11,733 nt of DNA from an uncultured Pirellulaceae bacterium. Lineage in GTDB: Bacteria; Planctomycetota; Planctomycetia; Pirellulales; Pirellulaceae. Shown in pieces: positions 1 to 6,833 of this stretch; positions within the stretch are counted from its first letter, which is position 1, and every line of letters begins with the position of its first letter. The stretch is taken from assembly GCA_947258905.1 (NCBI GenBank), contig CAMYKF010000544.1, positions 1-11,733 on the forward strand. Direction: 5' to 3'. The notes below the pieces were generated by a model. It ran no database searches, had not been told where the DNA came from, and saw only the letters and a program-made list of their open reading frames with translations. Made by a program: the position numbers and the translations under genes.

Positions 1-91
1 TGAGCCGCCGCCGCTGCCACGGGTTTTCTGAGGAAAAAGGCCCACCATAGACCCGACGCTTGCGCGTTCGGCCAAGTTTTTGGAACACTGA

Positions 92-439
92 GTGTGGATT
101 AATCATTTGATGGAGCGTAATGATCATGACGATTCCGGAGACTTCGTCGGCCTGGAGCCGAACTCGGCCGCAGGCGTCGCCAGCGACTGGTGGAATACGG
201 GCTGGATTCCGTTCGCCGATAATGGTGGTGGCGATTTCTATTGCGTCGACATGGCCCCCGCCGACTCTGGCGCGCCGGGACAGATCATCACGCATTCCCA
301 TGAATCGGGAGAACACAGGGTTGTGGCGGCATCGTTGACAGATTTTCTGAATGACCTGGCGGGTGCGCTGGAATCCGGCTCGTACGAATATGATGACGAT
401 GACGATTACGGAATACGAAAACGCAAAGGCGACAATTAG
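92..439 (+). CDS. SMI1/KNR4 (SUKH)-like protein, C-terminal half, probable remnant
   Basis: The 115-residue product contains a segment typical of the second half of SUKH/SMI1-KNR4 domains. It has DWWNTGWIPFADNGGGDFYCVD at about residues 32-53 (split here as DWWNTGWIPF and ADNGGGDFYCVD), then GQIITHSHESGEHRVVA and an acidic, Asp-rich tail. Family members usually have roughly 80-100 further residues before the WW motif; here there are only about 30. The reading frame opens at a GTG directly after an in-frame TGA (89-91), and there is no clear ribosome binding site. Frame 1 just upstream reads ...GTLSVD before its own stop at 100-102, and joining that to INHLMERND in this frame would resemble the family's usual sequence. 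The gene is therefore probably frameshifted or 5'-truncated. SUKH proteins are often toxin-immunity proteins, but no toxin is visible here. The domain call is fairly secure; whether the gene is functional is not. Confidence 0.5.
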   Translation: MWINHLMERNDHDDSGDFVGLEPNSAAGVASDWWNTGWIPFADNGGGDFYCVDMAPADSGAPGQIITHSHESGEHRVVAASLTDFLNDLAGALESGSYEYDDDDDYGIRKRKGDN

Positions 440-700
440 TCAAATCCTTTCGTCTCAAACAAGATCTGTACGCCTGTCCGCCGCTGCCCGGTGCGCTCTC
501 CACCTGTGATTGCGAATCGGGTTGCCCCGGCACAAATCGGAACGCGAGCCACGAGGTGTTCAATCCGCCTGAGTGACCGGTCCGGTATTCAGGGCGGTCC
601 GGTATTCAGGGCGGTCCGGGATTCAGGGATCAGGCGTCCGCTCGCGATTGGCGGCTATTGCTGCGATTCATTCGCACCATTCAACAGCACTACTTCGGAA
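440..700. other. Gene-free spacer with tandem repeats
   Basis: No convincing coding region, terminator or promoter is visible between the SUKH fragment and the end of the flavoprotein gene. Small ORFs here on either strand have no recognisable motifs and partly translate the 17-bp repeats. The stretch contains the repeat array described separately. Confidence 0.5.
579..629. repeat. Three tandem copies of a 17-bp repeat
   Basis: The unit GGTCCGGTATTCAGGGC occurs exactly at 579-595 and 596-612. A third copy at 613-629 carries two substitutions (T to G at unit position 8, C to A at position 17). The units are perfectly contiguous. The array lies in non-coding DNA about 70 bp beyond the stop of the flavoprotein gene. 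It could be a slippage-generated minisatellite or an array of protein binding sites; nothing in the sequence decides between these. Confidence 0.9.
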
Positions 701-1879
701 TCAGCGGATACCTGATTTGATGGTGGTCGCAGTTTCAGCCAACGATCGAATGAAAGGCGTGGCGAGAAACGGAAATTGGGAAAGAACCCGAATGGTCGCA
801 TGAGTGAGACGGGGGTGTCGCAGTCCACGGGAAAGTGCCCGGCATAACCACTGCCGCCGCCCAACCACCTGGCGATGAACACGCGACCATTCCTCACCCA
901 GCGCCGGGTCCCAACCATCGACAGCACGGCTGGCGATCTGGGCAACCGACATGCCACCGGCCAAAGCCCACGCCATGCCTTCCCCCGTAAAGGGCTCCAC
1001 GTAACCGGCAGCATCACCCACCAAAAAGGCGTTTTTTGCGAAGACGCGGTGTGACTGCCGCGTGAGCAAGGGGGTTCCCTGCCATTGACGACGATCCAGG
1101 TTGGGGATTTCGGGGAAATGCGCCTCGCGCAGGATTTGGGCTGCCAGGGGACCCAATCCGCCGGCCTGCTTGACCGGCTTGCGATCAAACGCGGCTGCAA
1201 TATCCAGTCGGTTGTCTTCCAGACGGACGAGCCCCACATATCCGTCCCCGCCACATGCCATATAGATGGTGCCTCTTCGATAGTGCGCAGCATCGCAATT
1301 GACGATGATGCCGGCACCCACCCGCGAATTTTCCCGGACAGTGGAGTCAACCTCCGATCCCTTCATCAGCCCGCCACCGACGCCATCGGCTGCCACCAAT
1401 ACTCTTATTTGCAACTCTTCGTGTCGTTTTCCCTGACGTAGCCTCACGATTCGCCCATCGGTGCTCGTCGCGCCTAATCGCGCCTCGGTTTGTGGCAGGA
1501 ACTGTACGCCGGCATCGACAGCGGCAGTGACCAATGCGGAATCAAGCGCTTGTCGGGAAAGGCTGACCGTTCCCTGAAGCGGCAAGTCCGCCTGCCGCGA
1601 GCCGGAGCCAACTTTAAGCCGGCTGATGTCGACCGCACCCAAACTGCTAACGAGGTTTCCCAGCCCCGCTGCCTGCAGGGACTGCTGGCCGCGCGGATTG
1701 AGGCAACAGCCACAAACCTTGGTGCGAGGAAATGACGCCTTGTCGACCAGCAATACGCGGCGACCGAGCTGTGACAGTTGCCGCGCGGCCAACGCCCCCG
1801 ACGGTCCGGCCCCAACGACCGTCACGTCCCAAATCGTGGTGGCAGCTGTCTGCAAGTCGATCGTGGCTTCGACCTTCAT
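701..1879 (-). CDS. FAD-dependent oxidoreductase, geranylgeranyl reductase/hydroxylase type
   Basis: A 392-residue flavoprotein of the geranylgeranyl-reductase/PHBH-like superfamily. The visible marks are the Rossmann GAGPSG (residues 23-28) followed by an acidic β2 end (VDKA), a KVCGCCLNPRG motif (about 54-64), the VAADG 'DG' motif (about 162-166) and the FAD-ribityl motif VGDAAGYVEPFTGEG (about 287-301). The length fits the family. I chose the ATG at 1879 because it forms an ATGA overlap with the stop of the upstream methyltransferase, which indicates translational coupling. An in-frame ATG at 1915 would add 12 residues but has no Shine-Dalgarno sequence and lies inside the upstream gene. 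In this setting it probably hydroxylates, oxidises or reduces the polyketide or its alkyl chain. In Streptomyces srsC a flavoprotein hydroxylates an alkylresorcinol, whereas close family members reduce isoprenoid double bonds. The substrate cannot be decided from sequence. Confidence 0.88.
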   Translation of the reverse strand: MKVEATIDLQTAATTIWDVTVVGAGPSGALAARQLSQLGRRVLLVDKASFPRTKVCGCCLNPRGQQSLQAAGLGNLVSSLGAVDISRLKVGSGSRQADLPLQGTVSLSRQALDSALVTAAVDAGVQFLPQTEARLGATSTDGRIVRLRQGKRHEELQIRVLVAADGVGGGLMKGSEVDSTVRENSRVGAGIIVNCDAAHYRRGTIYMACGGDGYVGLVRLEDNRLDIAAAFDRKPVKQAGGLGPLAAQILREAHFPEIPNLDRRQWQGTPLLTRQSHRVFAKNAFLVGDAAGYVEPFTGEGMAWALAGGMSVAQIASRAVDGWDPALGEEWSRVHRQVVGRRQWLCRALSRGLRHPRLTHATIRVLSQFPFLATPFIRSLAETATTIKSGIR

Positions 1880-2589
1880 GGGCGTTTCCAGGTGAGCAGA
1901 AATCGGCAAGGCCATGTTCTGGAAAGTTGGACATCCACCAGACCGGCTTGCCGGGCCATGTCATGTAATTCGGAGATGGTAAAAGCCGCGCGTACAGATA
2001 AAGGTCCGTCAACATGGACCATGTGCGACCGCGTCAAAACGCGGGTTGCCAGGCATGCCAGCAAATAGCCCCCATAACTGCGACGCAAATCGCTCACGAT
2101 CAACAATTGCCCAACTCGATTTCCGATTTTGCGCAGCAACTCGACGACGGACAAAGTTTCCAGATGGTGCAGAAACAACGAACAGAGGATGACGTCAAAT
2201 TCGCCCGGAATGTCGTCCTCGACAAGATCCAATTCGAAGAAATTAACCTGCGCGTGGACGCGTCGCGCGGCGTCCCTGGCGTATTGCAGCGCGTCGGGGC
2301 TTTTGTCACAGGCTGCGATGTTCAACGACAAGCCCGCTCGTTGTCCAAGTTGCCACAGGCTGACCGGCAAGTCGCCCGCCCCCGTGGCCAGATCAAGGAT
2401 TCGCAATGGTCGTCCGGTCGTCCTCGCGAGCCGTTCGATGGGCTCCCACATCACGGAACTCACGCGACTAATTCGGTTGATCCGCGTCAAGCCACGCAAC
2501 GCTTCAAAATGGCGTTGCTGGTCCAGACCCGGCTGATCCATGATCTCGCCGACCAGTTGCCGCTGTTTGAGCTTCGCGGGAGTATTCAC
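1876..2589 (-). CDS. Class I SAM-dependent methyltransferase, UbiE-like
   Basis: The product is about 237 residues with a SAM-binding motif I, LDLATGAGDLP (about 65-75), an acidic residue after β2 (AACDKS, about 92-97), a DVILCSLFLHHL segment (about 132-143) and a post-motif SDLRRS. A conserved-looking N-terminal block, EIMDQPGLDQQRHFEALRGL, begins near residue 15. The start is uncertain. The GTG at 2589 keeps the block before EIMDQPG and drops about 60 upstream residues that read as translated spacer and would run into the divergent gene. The ATG at 2541 (MDQPGLD) is an alternative. Neither has a good ribosome binding site. The stop overlaps the flavoprotein start by 4 bp, so both genes are almost certainly co-transcribed. 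The likely role is O- or C-methylation of the phenolic product of the nearby polyketide synthase, by analogy with srsB and UbiE. Confidence 0.82.
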   Translation of the reverse strand: MNTPAKLKQRQLVGEIMDQPGLDQQRHFEALRGLTRINRISRVSSVMWEPIERLARTTGRPLRILDLATGAGDLPVSLWQLGQRAGLSLNIAACDKSPDALQYARDAARRVHAQVNFFELDLVEDDIPGEFDVILCSLFLHHLETLSVVELLRKIGNRVGQLLIVSDLRRSYGGYLLACLATRVLTRSHMVHVDGPLSVRAAFTISELHDMARQAGLVDVQLSRTWPCRFLLTWKRP

Positions 2590-2663
2590 ACAATCACCGA
2601 ATTGAGATTTTGTAGCAGCACGTTGCGTGGCGACAAGTATCTCATTGCTTTGCACGTATGCAC

Positions 2664-2679
2664 AGTCAAGCCGTTGACT
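2664..2679. promoter_or_regulatory. Palindromic divergent promoter/operator core between two methyltransferase genes
   Basis: AGTCAAgccgTTGACT is a perfect inverted repeat with 6-bp arms and a 4-bp centre. Read outward on each strand, both arms are TTGACT, a five-of-six match to the -35 hexamer. It lies in the 172-bp spacer between divergent genes, about 75-85 bp from each assigned start. The matching -10 elements are weak: a TAAATA at 2700-2705 rightward with a 20-bp spacer, and none good leftward. It may therefore be an operator for a dimeric regulator rather than a pair of -35 boxes. No regulator gene is present in the window. Confidence 0.4.
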
Positions 2680-2761
2680 TTTGTTCCCGGCACCGGCAAT
2701 AAATATCAGCGAAAGATACGTTGTCAGATAACCAATAACGACCCGAACGGCGAAAACTTCG

Positions 2762-3607
2762 ATGATCACTGCAAAACGTCCTGTTTCGACGGACCAGGTC
2801 GCCAGCCATTACGACGAACTCGACCGTTTTTATCGTCGGTTGTGGGGGGATCACGTTCATCACGGTTTGTGGCGGAGCGGTGGAGAAACGCCTGCCGAAG
2901 CGGTTGAGCAACTCATGGAAACGGTCATCCAGCCTCTGCAACTAACCTCCCGCAGCCACGTTTGTGACGTGGGATGCGGATACGGCGGAACATCGCGCTA
3001 CATCGTTGACAAGCTCGGTGCACAGGTCACAGGAATCACTTTGTCGCCTGTACAACAAAGCTATGCACAAAAAATCAACCGGGATAAGGCCAATCCGCTT
3101 GTTATCGTTGGCGACTGGACAGCCAATTGCTTCCCGGCGGAGTCCTTTGACTCGGTGGTGTCGATCGAATGTCTGGCGCACATTATCGACAAGCCAGCCT
3201 TTTTTCGGCAGATCAATCGCGTTTTGCGGCCCGGAGGACGTGCGGTGATCACGGCGTGGCTGGCAGGAGACACGTATCGGCCATGGCAGGAGCGGCAACT
3301 CCTCGAACCCATATGCCGGGAAGGACGCCTGCCGTCAATGGGCACTCAGGCCGAGTACCGCGAACTGGCGGAACAAGCGGGTTTGCAGGTTACCGAGTTC
3401 GAGGATTTGAGTTCGCAAGTCCGCAAGACCTGGCGAATCTGCAGCAGGCGTGTGTTGACCCATGTGGCCACACGCCCGGATGCATGGTGGCATGTGATCC
3501 GTCACAAGAGTTCCAGTTGGATGTTTCTTTTTTCGATCTGGCGAATTCGACTGGCCTATCGGACGGGAGCCATGCGATACGGCCTGTTTGTGATCGACAA
3601 GAAGTAA
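2762..3607 (+). CDS. SAM-dependent methyltransferase, tocopherol C-methyltransferase-like
   Basis: A complete 281-residue methyltransferase resembling γ-tocopherol and sterol/phosphatidyl methyltransferases. Visible marks are YDELDRFYRRLWGDHVHHGLW (about 17-37, quoted in parts YDELDRFYRRLWGD and HVHHGLW), motif I VCDVGCGYGGTSRY (67-80), GITLSPVQ (91-98), the ESFDSVVSIECLAHI segment (127-141) and VLRPGGR (154-160). HHGLW followed by DVGCGYGG is characteristic of enzymes that methylate lipophilic aromatic rings or related lipids. ATG at 2762 is the only sensible start; its ribosome binding site is weak. The gene is transcribed away from the first methyltransferase and toward the polyketide synthase gene, which is convergent and ends 24 bp away. 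Ring C-methylation of a polyketide-derived phenol is the inferred role. Confidence 0.85.
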   Translation: MITAKRPVSTDQVASHYDELDRFYRRLWGDHVHHGLWRSGGETPAEAVEQLMETVIQPLQLTSRSHVCDVGCGYGGTSRYIVDKLGAQVTGITLSPVQQSYAQKINRDKANPLVIVGDWTANCFPAESFDSVVSIECLAHIIDKPAFFRQINRVLRPGGRAVITAWLAGDTYRPWQERQLLEPICREGRLPSMGTQAEYRELAEQAGLQVTEFEDLSSQVRKTWRICSRRVLTHVATRPDAWWHVIRHKSSSWMFLFSIWRIRLAYRTGAMRYGLFVIDKK

Positions 3608-3625
3608 GCGACACCCGGGAGTCGC
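3608..3625. terminator. Possible weak bidirectional terminator
   Basis: GCGAC-acccggga-GTCGC forms a 5-bp stem with an 8-nt loop in the 24-bp gap between two convergent stops. No convincing U-tract follows on either strand. It is placed where a shared terminator would be expected, but the structure alone is weak. Confidence 0.3.
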
Positions 3626-3631
3626 CCAATT

Positions 3632-4723
3632 TCAGTCAAACAGGGCAGCCTCGACCACCAATCCCGGCCCGAAGGCCAGTGCAACGCACGGTCGGGGCGC
3701 GTTCTGTTCCTGCAAACGCTGGACAACAAACAAGACCGTGGCTGAGGACATATTGCCATATTGCGACAGGACATGATGCGAAGCCTCGGTCGCAGATGGC
3801 GACAGACCGAGCGACATCGCCGCACTGTGAATAATTCTTGGACCGCCAGGATGAATCGCCCACGAGCCGATTTCTCCAATCGTCAAATTGTGACCGGCCA
3901 ACCATTGCTCAACCCATTCCCGCAGGTGGGAGTAGATCAAATCGGGTACGTTGGGCTCCAGCTTCATTTCAAAGCCATGATTGCCGATCTGCCATCCCAT
4001 GGCATCTTGCGAATCCGGCAGAACCTGTGAAGCCGTGGTACGAAGCGACCAGGCGGTCTCCTGCTGGTCAGGCGAGTTGCCGGCAACCAGTGCTGCGGCA
4101 CCATCGGCAAACAAGGCATTGGCGATAATCCGCGACGGATTCCAGCCATAGCTGTAATGCAGGCTGCAAAGTTCGACACAGCACAGCAGTATTCTTGCCT
4201 CGGGATCCGCTTCGCCGATGGCGCGGGCGACCAGCAAGGCGTTGATTGCACCATGACATCCCATGAAACCAACTTGCACGCGTCCCACACCGGGTGACAG
4301 ACCCAAATGTTCGATCAGGCGAAAGTCGATGCCAGGCGCGCCGAAGCCCGTGCAGGAAACCACGATCAAGTGCGAGATTTCATTCGGCAGGGTATTGGAC
4401 TCAAACAACGCCTGTTGGGCAGCCGAGATGGCAAGAGCCGACGCCTGTTCGTTGAATTCCTGCATCCGGATCGCCGTGGAAGGACCGCAATCGTCTGTCG
4501 CTACCGACGGGGGATAGAATTCCTGCAACGCTCGACAGTCGTTCGTCGCCCCCAACAGGACGCTACCCCGATGTTCTACGGTCGACAGTTCATAGACCTT
4601 GGCAAACCAGTCCTCCTCGTCTTCCCTGCCATGGACCATGAGTTGGGCAAAATCAGCCGCCACCGATTGATCGGCATAATGTTCGGGTATGGCTGTACCA
4701 ATACCCAGGATTGACAAGCTCAT
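3632..4723 (-). CDS. Type III polyketide synthase (chalcone synthase-like)
   Basis: A 363-residue type III PKS. From the chosen start the catalytic triad is Cys156 in GFMGCHGAINAL, His291 in AIHPGGPRII and Asn324 in SQYGNMSSATVLF. All three are in the classic contexts of the chalcone/stilbene synthase fold, and FGPGL (about 351-355) is also present. The length is normal, so the enzyme appears intact. I chose the ATG at 4723 because AGGGA lies 8 nt upstream and the protein then begins MSLSILGIGTAIPEH, as expected for the thiolase fold. In-frame starts at 4750 (ATG) and 4762 (GTG) lack such a site. The enzyme would extend a starter acyl-CoA with malonyl-CoA and cyclise it to a resorcinol, pyrone or chromone-like product. 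The neighbouring methyltransferases and flavoprotein are the probable tailoring enzymes. Bacterial relatives with long-chain starters make phenolic lipids; the starter here is unknown. Confidence 0.93.
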   Translation of the reverse strand: MSLSILGIGTAIPEHYADQSVAADFAQLMVHGREDEEDWFAKVYELSTVEHRGSVLLGATNDCRALQEFYPPSVATDDCGPSTAIRMQEFNEQASALAISAAQQALFESNTLPNEISHLIVVSCTGFGAPGIDFRLIEHLGLSPGVGRVQVGFMGCHGAINALLVARAIGEADPEARILLCCVELCSLHYSYGWNPSRIIANALFADGAAALVAGNSPDQQETAWSLRTTASQVLPDSQDAMGWQIGNHGFEMKLEPNVPDLIYSHLREWVEQWLAGHNLTIGEIGSWAIHPGGPRIIHSAAMSLGLSPSATEASHHVLSQYGNMSSATVLFVVQRLQEQNAPRPCVALAFGPGLVVEAALFD

Positions 4724-4791
4724 GGTGTGCGTCCCTGTTTCGTTAGTCATTCGCGTAGTCACCAGCCAGAACGCCGAGTGACTTTTCTGCC

Positions 4792-4814
4792 ATTGTACCA
4801 GGCAAGTGACCTGG
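4792..4814 (-). promoter_or_regulatory. Candidate promoter and inverted-repeat operator of the type III PKS
   Basis: On the minus strand the inverted repeat CCAGG-tcacttg-CCTGG (4814-4798) abuts TACAAT (4797-4792), a five-of-six match to a -10 box. This would put transcription start near 4785 and give a leader of about 60 nt. No good -35 is visible upstream of the repeat, which would fit an activated promoter with a regulator bound in the spacer. The rest of the 289-bp spacer (4724-5012) shows nothing else I can assign. Confidence 0.35.
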
Positions 4815-5012
4815 CCGACAGAACGAGTGCAAGCCGGCTTTCAATTCGCCGACCAACGGTACGGCAATTCATCGCAGGACTTGTTCATTCATCACCTGAT
4901 TAAGCAACGCGTGATTCCATCATCGGTACCCGGAATGGCATTCGTTCCTGAAGACCCCGGAGTATTTCGCGCAGCGTCCTCCGTGCGACCAATATTCGGC
5001 GAGCTTATCGGG

Positions 5013-6833
5013 TTATTGATTCGCCTTTTTCACCAGTACCACCTCGGCCTGGCCCTTTTCCAGGTCCAGGAATCCGAGAATGGCACCGTCGCTGCGACTG
5101 ACGACCGACGCGCCGTCCAGAGCGGCGTTCCAGGAAAGCGAGGGCGAAACCAGCCAGGTGTCCTCGGTCGCTTCCACAATGCTGCTCGACGACAAGGGTA
5201 GAATCGGTGATTGTGGATCAGAAATGATCAGGCAATCTTTGGCTTCCAGCGGTGTGCGCAGCTTGTCCAAGGGCCAGCGGGATTGTTCGGGCAGGGGATC
5301 GGACAATTGATACGTGGCCAGCCTGCCTTCCAATTGCAATCGACTGTCGTCAAAGGGAAATTCCACACCGGACATCTCAAAGACGGCCGAGCCTTCGATC
5401 GCTTCCTCCGGTGGCTGCAGGTAACGGGTCAATCCCCGCAGCCGGTTGCCTTCCAGCAAGATCAGCCAGCCTTGTCGTTGTACATTCCGCGTAAACCCGA
5501 GTCGTTTTTGCTGCCAGCGCAGCGTGGCCCGAATCGCTTCAGGTCGCTGACTGCCCTCCGGCAACAGCTGTTCACCAACGGCAATTTGCGGCGACCACTC
5601 CAGCCATTCATCCTGTGCATACGCCGCGCATTCAAAGCGATCACCGGTCCGCGCGCGACGTTCGGGAATATCGGGCGTAGCGAATCCGATACTGCCCACC
5701 GCCAGCGATTGCAGCGAATCGGTTTTCAACGCGAACCCGCCCACACCGAAATCTGCGTCAATACCGATGTTGCTCCAGAATCGCGAATTGACTCGGACCA
5801 GCGATTTGTAATCCGGCTGGATATAAACACGGGCCTCAACCGTCGCGGCATCCGAAGCGAGGCTGACTGATACCACGTGTCCCACATTAAGTCCCCGATA
5901 GTTCACCGGCACTCCAGGTTTCAGCGCTCCCTGTCCCAGGCTGTACAACACAACTTCCAGTCCCTCGGCCAGTCGCGTGGCGGGCGGCGCGAAATCAAGT
6001 CCCTGAAACGTCGTGACTATCCGGCCGTCCGGCGGACCGGGCACTACATCGATGTAGGGACCCTGGATCAGGGTTTCCAGTCCGCGAATCTCCGACAGTC
6101 CAATCTCCGGACGCTCAATCCAGAATTGACTGCCGGCGCGAGCAACCGATTCGGCGAAGTCAGCCAGACGCACATGCACCGTAACGCCGTCCAGAGCCGG
6201 GTCGAGTTTCACGGCGGTAACTTCTCCGATCACAATTCCCAGGTGTTTAACCACAGCGCCCGTTGATATTCCAAAACCATCGGAAAATTGAATCGTAATC
6301 CCGGTGGCCGAACCGTCGCGAATCACCGGCGGCGATTCCACTCCCTGGAAATGGTAAACCGCAGGTGCGTCGGGCGGCCCGGGAATCACGCCGATATATT
6401 TTGCCCCCACGACGGTTTCCAGTCCCGTGATACGCGAAAGCCCCAATTGCGGTCGCTCGATCCAGAAGCGGCTGCCTTCGCGAGCCAGTTCTACAGCCTC
6501 GCTGTTCAGTTCCACCTGCACGGTCACGCCTTCCAGAGTGGGATTGACGGCGACCTGCTTGACTTCGCCCACGTCGATGCCGCGATAGCGCAGCGTATCA
6601 CCGGGCTTGATACCAAACCCGTCCTCAAACGCGATGGTGATGGTGCGGCCGCCACCCGAGACGGCCAGGCCAATCAGCACCCCGGCCACCATCAGACAAA
6701 CCAGGGTGGCGATCCACATGCGGGTGCCGCCAAAGATCTTTTTCCACAGCGGTAGCCGCGGCTGCACGTCAGCCACTGGAAACTCGTCGAGCGATTCGCC
6801 GCCCCTGTCCTGTGTGTCGTCGTCCCTACTCAT
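5013..6833 (-). CDS. pqiB: PqiB-like protein with three MCE (MlaD) domains
   Basis: A 606-residue inner-membrane-anchored lipid transport protein. It has a charged N-terminus, one membrane segment at about residues 40-58 (IATLVCLMVAGVLIGLAV region) and three MCE domains starting near 64, 178 and 292. Each carries the family signature of a hydrophobic strand, then GFGI/GALKPG, then RGI/LGI/RGL-xxGxV, with RFW(I)ER-like strands between. E. coli PqiB has the same three-domain order. The last 200 residues, from about 400, are not the usual coiled-coil tunnel helix. They look β-rich and end in a W-x-AALDGASVVSRSDGAILGFL segment reminiscent of the C-terminal barrel of trypsin-like folds, without an obvious catalytic triad. 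I chose the ATG at 6833, which overlaps the upstream pqiA stop by 8 bp with GGGAAGAGG just before it; a TTG at 6860 is less likely. It should bridge the envelope together with PqiA. Confidence 0.85.
   Translation of the reverse strand: MSRDDDTQDRGGESLDEFPVADVQPRLPLWKKIFGGTRMWIATLVCLMVAGVLIGLAVSGGGRTITIAFEDGFGIKPGDTLRYRGIDVGEVKQVAVNPTLEGVTVQVELNSEAVELAREGSRFWIERPQLGLSRITGLETVVGAKYIGVIPGPPDAPAVYHFQGVESPPVIRDGSATGITIQFSDGFGISTGAVVKHLGIVIGEVTAVKLDPALDGVTVHVRLADFAESVARAGSQFWIERPEIGLSEIRGLETLIQGPYIDVVPGPPDGRIVTTFQGLDFAPPATRLAEGLEVVLYSLGQGALKPGVPVNYRGLNVGHVVSVSLASDAATVEARVYIQPDYKSLVRVNSRFWSNIGIDADFGVGGFALKTDSLQSLAVGSIGFATPDIPERRARTGDRFECAAYAQDEWLEWSPQIAVGEQLLPEGSQRPEAIRATLRWQQKRLGFTRNVQRQGWLILLEGNRLRGLTRYLQPPEEAIEGSAVFEMSGVEFPFDDSRLQLEGRLATYQLSDPLPEQSRWPLDKLRTPLEAKDCLIISDPQSPILPLSSSSIVEATEDTWLVSPSLSWNAALDGASVVSRSDGAILGFLDLEKGQAEVVLVKKANQ

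Noticed and set aside
579..629. A CRISPR array
   Set aside because: The units are contiguous 17-bp copies with no spacers and no cas genes nearby.
2590..2769. An N-terminal extension of about 60 residues on the UbiE-like methyltransferase
   Set aside because: It reads as non-conserved sequence, overlaps the start of the divergent gene and covers the palindromic promoter region; GTG 2589 or ATG 2541 fits the family better.
2014..2907. A 297-residue plus-strand frame opposite the UbiE-like methyltransferase
   Set aside because: It is the antisense of a gene with clear SAM-binding motifs and runs into the N-terminus of the next gene in a different frame.
3169..3834. A 221-residue plus-strand frame spanning the methyltransferase end and the PKS end
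   Set aside because: It overlaps two well-supported genes in other frames and has no recognisable motif.
4998..5030. GGCGA...TCGCC followed by TTTTT as a terminator
   Set aside because: The U-tract is on the plus strand, but the gene ending here is on the minus strand and the structure overlaps its coding end; the loop is also 18 nt for a 5-bp stem.
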